This document shows, in pieces, positions 57,389 through 64,000 of a DNA stretch of 64,000 nucleotides. Positions within the stretch are counted from its first letter, which is position 1, and each line of letters opens with the position of its first letter. The stretch is from Siphonodentalium dalli (Eukaryota; Mollusca; Scaphopoda; Gadilida; Siphonodentaliidae). The notes beneath the pieces were generated by a model that ran no database searches, was not told the DNA's origin, and saw only the letters and a list, made by a program, of their open reading frames with translations. Made by a program: the position numbers and the translations under genes. The stretch lies in NCBI GenBank assembly GCA_032622095.1, contig CP136065.1, forward strand, positions 157,421,577-157,485,576, read 5' to 3'.

Positions 57389-58254
57389 AACAATTATTTC
57401 CAGAGTGGTATATTGGTATGAGTTTATATGGGAGCCGTTATAAAGCAAATAACTTGGATTTTAATATAAACCCACCTATTCGTAAATTGTGTAGCCCATG
57501 GTGTGTGGTAAATTATCATTTTATCGTGTAGAGTGTGTCATGAGCTATCTGCGTGCGTGCATTTCACTTTTGTATTTTCTTTCGCATCTTCAACGCATTG
57601 CATATCATATACAACCAAACAAAATACAAACATTACATTAATTTGATCAAACAAGCCTTCGTTATATGGTGTATATTTCTACTAACGTAATGGCGACGTA
57701 TAGCCAATTATTAACGATAAACACATAGAAACATGCAAACATCATCATTTTCGTAAGAACAATTTGTATATTGTTATAAACCGTAGTATACTGCTAGACA
57801 TTCAATTCTTTCCGTTAGTATATGTCTGCTGAATTGGAAATGACTCCTTTTATACTTTCGCAAAATAAAACACCACTGATAGTTTCGTACACCGTCATTT
57901 AAGTCTTGTCAAAAAGCAAACGTGAAACAACCGCTTATTATTCCTACCATAAAGGAATCTACTTATAGAGAACGCTCTTTTCTGTTCGATACGTTCAAAC
58001 TCTTTGTGTGTTGTTGTTAATCACTCATTATATTCTTCGGACCGAACGTTCATTAAGCGCCCTTCATGTTATATATGCGAAAACCGACCCACGTGTTTAT
58101 TGTTTTATATCCGATTCAATAACACATCGACGTTTATATTCTAGTTATTTGTCGAATATAAAAAGCATCTTTACATTATCTTTAGTTTGGTATTATTCGT
58201 ATTTGATGATTAAAATACACCAAAGCATGTTAAAAATAAAAAAAAATAGTAGAT
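57389..58254. other. Intergenic, no gene seen
   Basis: AT-rich; short frames have no splice context. Confidence 0.4.
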
Positions 58255-58336
58255 AATTTGACGGGATTCGAACTCACGTCGCAATAAAACACAAACTGAA
58301 GGTTTGACGCTCTCACCACTCGGCTACGCACTGTGC
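58255..58336 (-). tRNA. tRNA-like sequence (Leu/Ser-type head), probably pseudogene or SINE
   Basis: Minus strand: A box TAGCCGAGTGG (58,326-58,316), D-stem GCC/GAGC-like, an anticodon-like hairpin CAAAC-CTTCA-GTTTG, and B box GTTCGAATCCC (58,273-58,263). A T-rich run (58,248-58,240) after it could end Pol III transcription. The 7 bp acceptor stem does not pair (CAGTGCG against CAAATTA), so it is not an intact tRNA gene; the anticodon cannot be assigned safely. Confidence 0.45.
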
Positions 58337-58790
58337 TGTTAATTTATAAGAAAATATATTAGTATTAAATATATAGGCATATAACTGTGTATATTTAAAC
58401 TTTATATCCAAACTGATTGAAATGCGTGACTATATATACCCCTTTCCGCTATACGGGGAACGGGAAAATGCACCTATTCTTCCCACCAAATCCAAACGGG
58501 CTAATTAAAGAGCAAGGTAATGCCGTAGCAGGTACATTTGGATATTCTATTCACGCCCCCCCCCCCCAAATCTTGACCGCTATACTTTAAAAGTAACCTA
58601 CCCAGCGGAGAATGCAAGATGGGGTGGGTTGAGACTTTTGGTAAATTCCACCGAAAATCGCAAATGGGCAAAATTCAAACATCGAGATAAAAACATTTTG
58701 ACGAGTACATCTGATGGGTAGTTTTCACGCGCATCTAAAGTGCCATTTTCGAATTTTCAGATGGATCGGTTTACTCGTGACAACGCTATC
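58337..58790. other. Intergenic, no gene seen
   Basis: C12 tract at 58,556-58,567. GCGGAGA.TGCAAGATGGGGTGGGTT at 58,606 is weakly repeated at 59,380 (GCGGAGAGCTTGCGTCGGGTGGGTT), as is the AAATCCAAACG.GCTAATTAAAG / AATAAAG lead at 58,489 and 59,294. Confidence 0.4.
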
Positions 58791-59235
58791 TACTACATAT
58801 TTTGGGACTTCTGTCTGTTTGTCTGTTAGGTATGGCCGGGAAAACTGCCGGACGGATTTCGACGAAATTTGATATCTAGGGTTATTTTTGTCCGGGGAGT
58901 GTTTTTGACCCCGACCTGGTCATGACTTTAAAAATGGTCAATTCAATGTCAAATCGTGTAAAACGGATGGATTTCTACGAAATTTGATACCTATGGGTAC
59001 GCTTGTCCGGGGAGTGTTTTGGACCGGTAAAACTGTGTCCCCGATCTGACCTTAACCTTTAAAATGGTCAATTCAAGGTCAAATCGCGCCTTTCGACGGG
59101 ATTTTGACGAAATTGATACCTAGGGGTAATTTTGTCGTGGGAATGTTTTACACGGGTCAAATCGAGACCCCGACCTGACCTTGACCTTCAAAATTGTCAA
59201 TAGGGAAAACAGCACGGACGAAGTCTGGTCACCCT
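58791..59235 (+). repeat. Three ~120 bp tandem units
   Basis: ACGAAATTTGATA.CTA.GGGT (58,862, 58,978, 59,107), TTGTCCGGGGAGTGTTTT and CCCCGACCTGACCTTGACCTT recur. Confidence 0.7.
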
Positions 59236-60074
59236 GCTAGTATAATATAAATATTTATACTTAAGTAGTCTATCACTAACCTAATTGTAGCCCCAAATCC
59301 AAACGTGCTAATAAAGATCTAGTTTAATGCAGGAGCATGTACGTCGGTATACTGTAGGTACGCCTCCAAGATGTATGCTCAGCGGAGAGCTTGCGTCGGG
59401 TGGGTTCAGACTTGGCAAATTCCACAGGAAACAAATGTGGAAAATTACTTAAAAAATAAAACTTTGAGACAAAAATGTGTTGACGTGGTCAGAAGTATCC
59501 AGGTGCAACTTTCGAACGATTGTATAAGTTTTAGAGTGGACCGTTTAATCCTGGTAGCGCGTAACATTGTTAACGGGTGAAATATATTACTCAAATTAAT
59601 ATGATTTGCACCCTTTTGATGTATATATACATGCCGATTACTCTATAATCAGACACACATAATTAGCCATAAAATGTATCCCTACTGAATACAAATGAAC
59701 TGATTGGCTGGCTGGGTGAATGGTGACTCAGTTGGTCAGGACCATGATGCATTAGACAGTCATTAATCATCATGACATAAACCTTTGGAGTATATTTATT
59801 ATTTAGAAATGTCAATGCAAGTCCACCATCGGATCATTAAGCACCAATATGCATTCGCATGAAAAGGAACGCATAACACTCACATGGGATGGGATGGGAT
59901 ACCATGGAAGTATATCTGATTCCATGGAATCTGACCTCTAGTTTGCATTGGTACCATATCAGGCATTCTCATAAATTTCCATAGATGTCTCACATTTATG
60001 GATGCTCTGGCTTGGGATCGTTTGCATGTAGCAATGTCATTTTCAGAACTATAGGATTGAACATAAATTGTTTG
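59236..60074. other. Intergenic, no gene seen
   Basis: No supported feature apart from GGGAT repeats near 59,886. Confidence 0.4.
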
Positions 60075-60240
60075 TTAACCCTTTCAGTGCCAAGTCCGAT
60101 TTTTGTATCAACCCATATTTCCTTGATCGTTTAAGAGCTCTTTCCATCAATGTATCACATTATTATAATCAATAAATTTGAAAAATGATCAAGGAAATAT
60201 GGGTTGATACAAAAATCGGACTTGGCACTGAAAGGGTTAA
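60075..60240. mobile_element. TTAA element with 50 bp perfect inverted ends
   Basis: TTAACCCTTTCAGTGCCAAG... is exactly mirrored at the right over 54 bp including TTAA; total 166 bp, loop ~58 bp. Minimal piggyBac-like MITE (inferred from TTAA and CCCTTT ends). Confidence 0.85.
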
Positions 60241-61089
60241 ATGTGGTTAACAAGCTAATTATTACAATGTCATTTGTACTATTCCTCGAAATAAATAGGA
60301 CAAAATACGGGAAAGGTTTAAATGGAAATATCTACCAGATATCTCGTAAAAGTAATGACATTGGTCGTCGAGATACCTCAGTGCAGGTAACCAATGAGTT
60401 GATATGCCTATATGACCGTATAGATATTTTCAACTATCTACTATTAATCCATCTCAGAAAATAAATTGACAAAACAGGATTTTCCATTGGACGATCTCTG
60501 AATCTGGTTGAATGGCCGAAATTAAATTGGTCGAAATTGACAACAACCAAGCGAACTTTCAGAAAATATATACACCTCAATTTCAATTTTCTTCAATAAC
60601 CTATATCCATGATCAAGACAATGGTTCTGTTTGGCTACTACTAACATTTAAAATGATGCAAAAACTTCTTAATAATTATCAACAAACAGAGAGTCGAATC
60701 CGAAGCGATGGTTCCTGACTGGTTAGCGAACGATCTCCGGTAAAATTATTAACTCCCGATGTAAACAAATGCTCTGGTCACATTGTGACAAATGACATGC
60801 CAGTATTATTAGTATAATAGGGTCAAAATAGGGTTGTAATCTGGTAAAACATTTTATAACTATTCCCAATCAAATTATCTATGTTCATCATGCAGCCCCA
60901 TCATCCAACAGCCAATGTGGCACAAATTATTAGCGTTCAGTTGAGCATTACAAAAACATAAATACGACTGAAATGTAATGATAGATCAGGTCGCGTGATA
61001 GCCTCTTGGCCAATCAAATGTGCGCATTTCAATGAAATCGAAAGTAGTTGTAATTATAGAAATATGAATGCATCAGATGAGTAGATGCC
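60241..61089. other. Intergenic, no gene seen
   Basis: Short frames only. Confidence 0.4.
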
Positions 61090-61243
61090 TACAGCAATGC
61101 CCTAATTAATCGACTCCTTAACCACAGCAGAATTATGGGTAACTTTTCAGGATTTAGTCGGAAATATGGCTTTCCGATGAATGGCAACAAGCCATATTTC
61201 CGACTAAATCCTGAAAAGTTACCCATAATTCTGCTGTGGTTAA
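61090..61243. mobile_element. MITE A13, main part (interrupted by G2)
   Basis: TACAGCAATGCCCTAATTAATC to CTGCTGTGGTTAA. The last 28 bases follow at 62,242-62,269 (GGAGTCGATTATTTAGGGCA TCACTGTA). Confidence 0.85.
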
Positions 61244-62241
61244 TCCTTTGAACCCGGCTGGCCGGTATTCCGGCCAGAACGTAATTGCATATATACGCGA
61301 CTGGCCAGTTTTCCGGCCATGACGTAATCGACTTGCCACTTTTTCGGGGGACACTGTGGTCTGCTGACCTTTTATTTTTTATATTTCGATAAATACTCAA
61401 TGTTAAAAAAAAAAAAAATAGTATTTCATAAAATTCATATTATAATTGTTTTAGCTGTCCAAAAAATATCGAAGTTGTGTTTGGCATAACGAAGTATCAG
61501 CCGATTAAAAACTGGACACAGTCTCCATTTTATCACATTTATGCAATTACAGCGCCGCCATATTGCTTCTCGCGACCTCTCATTTTGCGTTAGGTCATAT
61601 CGCCTTATATGGCCCATAAGAGATCTAAAAATATATAATTATAGGTAGAAACTTTAGTGACATATTCTTGTGGTATTTATAACTCCCAATGTGTGAAGAA
61701 ATTCCCGCTAAATTATATAATTCGCACTAACGATTGTCGGATATAAACGCATGTCATACGAGTTTTGTTCAAGAATATGCAAACTTCTGAGTTCATAACT
61801 ATATAGATTTACACGAGAATAAAGCTCAGAATCTTGTCTTTAAGATGGCATAAGCCAATACACCGCACAATGTGCGCATTTTAGTTATTGGTGGGGTATT
61901 CAGAGAACACCCAGAGTTTGTTTTGGCAAAAGCTCATATGACGTCATGTATTTACGTTGGGATTGTGACGTTACATAACATTTTTGGCAGTTTTTATATT
62001 AAATCCGATAAAGTTTTCAATTTTTTATAACTTTTTCTGGATTTAAGATATTGAAATATATTGTGATGTGCTGAATTCAGAATTTAATAATCTTTCCAAT
62101 GGTGTAAACAATATGGTAGAAGAGAATGCATACAATACAGCACCATGCGCCTGAACACAAGTCTACAATAAGTCAAAATACCCCTGGGAGCCCAGGGTCA
62201 GGGCGTCGATCGTTGTAGGGAGCCAGGGTTCAAAGGGTTAA
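61240..62241. mobile_element. TTAA element G2 inserted in MITE A13
   Basis: 1002 bp, TTAA at both ends; ends TTAATCCTTTGAACCC and GGGTTCAAAGGGTTAA. Left end has GGCCGGTATTCCGGCC palindromes as at the right end of G1. The target is the TTAA in the right terminal repeat of MITE A. No transposase frame. Confidence 0.85.
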
Positions 62242-62269
62242 GGAGTCGATTATTTAGGGCATCACTGTA
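62242..62269. mobile_element. MITE A13, right terminus
   Basis: Completes the hairpin begun at 61,090. Confidence 0.85.
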
Positions 62270-62354
62270 TTTACTGACGTTCAATTTTTTGCTTCAGCAT
62301 TGTGCTGACCAAATTTAAATTAACTCTTTGAAAAGACAAAAATTAAGTCTTTTG

Positions 62355-62570
62355 TACATTAATGCCCGAAGTATATGACCCTTTAACCACAGCAGAATTA
62401 TGGGAAATTTTTCAGGATTTAGTCGGAAATATGGCTTGCATGTTGCCATTCATCGGAAAGCAATCGAGAGCTTTCCGATGAATGGCAGCGAGCCATTTCC
62501 GACTAAATCCTGAAAAAACTTCCCATAATTCTGCTGTGGTTTAGGGGTCGATAATTAAGACATTACTGTA
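62355..62570. mobile_element. MITE A14
   Basis: Family A hairpin only 85 bp from A13; TACATTAATGCCCGAAGTA to GACATTACTGTA, arms more diverged. Confidence 0.8.
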
Positions 62571-63039
62571 TATTCAGTGCAAGGGGCATAACCATAAGAC
62601 CTAACACCAGCAACAAACTCTCAGCGAAATGTGTCCTCAGTCCATTTCTGTCAAAAAACTCAAATGAACCATGGGGCCAATGCCAAGGAAAATGACTTGG
62701 CACACAGCATTTTAGAAGCTCACCAGTGAAATTGCTATTTTCCAGACTCATATATCTTCAGCCACTTTTCTGCAGTTAATCTCACCTACTTATTGAAAGG
62801 AGACATCCACTGTACTCTATTTGTAAACACTCTGTGCACTGTTTGTTGTTAATAGAATCATCTCTGTTCAACAGGATGTTACTTTGAATGTAATTTATGC
62901 TTTACCTTGTGGCAAAGTGGAGCTATAAATCATTAGTAGTCCTTCCATCAGTCAGTCAACAACTCGGTGAACAAATTATCTTGGAACCCCAAGGTCAAAT
63001 GTGCTCATATTTGGTTTAAGTGATTATTAGATGTCTGTA
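62571..63039. other. Intergenic, no gene seen
   Basis: No supported feature. Confidence 0.4.
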
Positions 63040-63778
63040 ATTATACCCCCACTTTCGAAGAAAATGGGGGGGGGGGGGTAAACTGGATTGACTGTCTGTC
63101 CGTCACACTTTCTCCCTCTGTGTGTCCATCCGTCCGTCCGTCCGACCTCATAACTCGAACAACTATGAACCGATTTCAATAATTTTTTATTTGCAATTTC
63201 CTTAGGACTGCCTCTCCGCATGATGCTAATTGCGGTGCGGTCCAACTTTCTTTTTTTAAGTTACGCCTTACTTTTCGACTTATTTTGACTTAGAAAATTC
63301 TGTCCGACTTAATAACTTTAACAAATATGAACCGATTTCAATAATTTTTGGTATATATGCTTCTCACAACACCCTCTCTACATGATGCGGCTCAGGGTTG
63401 GCTCGGACTGTTTTTCCTAACATTATACTTCATTTTTGACTTATTTTGACTTGGAAAATTTTGGGATTTTTTTTGTGTGGATGCTATCAAGTTAGGATAT
63501 TTTTCGGAAGTTTCTTCGAATACGGGTTCGGAACAATGATTTTTACCACAGTTAAGTTGCGTTTCATTTTCTACCCTTTTTTGGGTTTCTGCAATCATTC
63601 GAACAAATATGAACCAATTTGAATATTTTTTTCTGTACAAGCTTCTTGCGACACCATATCGATATTATTAATCCAAATTTTTTTTTAAAGTTACAAAACT
63701 TTTTTGTTGGGTTTACGAATAATGCGGGTTGAATTTGCCACGGTGGGGGTATGCTAGCACGCGAGTGCACACCTCTTG
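63040..63778 (+). repeat. P3: repeat with TATACCCCCAC / GTGGGGGTATGC ends
   Basis: Starts TTATACCCCCACTTTCGAAG, G13 at 63,066-63,078, GTCCGTCCGTCC, then three units with ACAAATATGAACC.ATTT.AAT and GACTTATTTTGACTT, ending CACGGTGGGGGTATGCTAGC. The first and last ~11 bases are inverted. Confidence 0.6.
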
Positions 63779-64000
63779 TTCACATTAGATCAAATAAGTT
63801 GAATATGTTGGAGCCAATGTAGTCAAATTGTGTAGACATCATCTTAGAAATCAGCCTCTTTTAAAAGCCTATGATAATCTTATCAGATTTACATCTCTGG
63901 AACTCGACTTATATTTTATTTCTTTGATGAGGCCGCTTTCACAAGATGAAGTTATAAATTGTTTCCAAATATGGAGCGCATGCCAAGTGCAGTAAAATTT
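63779..64000. other. Window end, no gene seen
   Basis: No recognised feature. Confidence 0.4.

Noticed and set aside
58255-58336. Functional tRNA gene
   Set aside because: A and B boxes are present but the acceptor stem does not pair and the anticodon loop is irregular; kept only as tRNA-like.

Overview
The window reads as gene-poor, AT-rich nuclear DNA of a metazoan. There are no operons or ribosome binding sites, the longest open frame is about 130 codons, and splice-like signals flank the few coding-looking stretches. Most of the sequence is layered transposable elements. Degenerate 160-171 bp tandem units carrying GTCC (= ACGG on the other strand) microsatellites resemble the pearl/Helitron-associated elements known from bivalves, so a marine lophotrochozoan, probably a mollusc, is my best guess. 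This is inference from repeat style only; no species can be named from the sequence.

Repeat families, named here A to P. A: a 200-215 bp hairpin MITE with TA target sites (14 copies or fragments). B: a 1.6-2.1 kb TTAA-flanked piggyBac-like element with a minus-strand acidic first exon (3 copies). C: a 240-290 bp TTAA-flanked double-hairpin MITE (9 copies, plus its core inside another element). D, F, G, H and two CCCTTT-GTGCC elements: further TTAA-flanked families. J: head + GTCC array + 160-171 bp tandem units + tail. K: a 0.8 kb direct duplication about 99% identical by eye. L: a 6.7 kb element with about 1.3 kb inverted arms. M: the repeat that received L. N: a 1.2 kb foldback. P: elements flanked by TACCC/GGGTA. 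Single elements: a 2.6 kb PIF/Harbinger-like element, a 954 bp hAT-like element and a 1363 bp element with perfect 68 bp terminal inverted repeats and 9 bp target duplications (Mutator-like).

Layout: 1-924, end of a B element; 1.5-6 kb, A MITEs and a ~160 bp tandem domain; 6.2-8.8 kb, Harbinger-like element; 9-13 kb, M and I repeats and A copies, then a convincing internal exon at 13,048-13,176; 14.9-17.2 kb, C, a minisatellite, nuclear-receptor half-sites with a TATA box, and a duplicated block; 17.8-25 kb, L inside M with a J array in its loop; 25-35 kb, TTAA elements, a possible plus-strand last exon (29,662) and a possible minus-strand exon (33,813-34,086); 35-43.7 kb, H, J, P and A repeats; 43.7-49.1 kb, a nested cluster (hAT-like in B, B in A, Mutator-like in D); 49.5-53.8 kb, foldback N and TTAA elements; 53.9-57 kb, the K duplication; 57-64 kb, tRNA-like sequences, TTAA elements, A carrying G, and a P element.

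There is no gene pathway to describe. What can be read is the insertion history: several insertions have an empty-site homologue in the same window, giving target duplications and relative ages directly. The exon calls are predictions from splice signals and reading frame and have not been matched to any protein.
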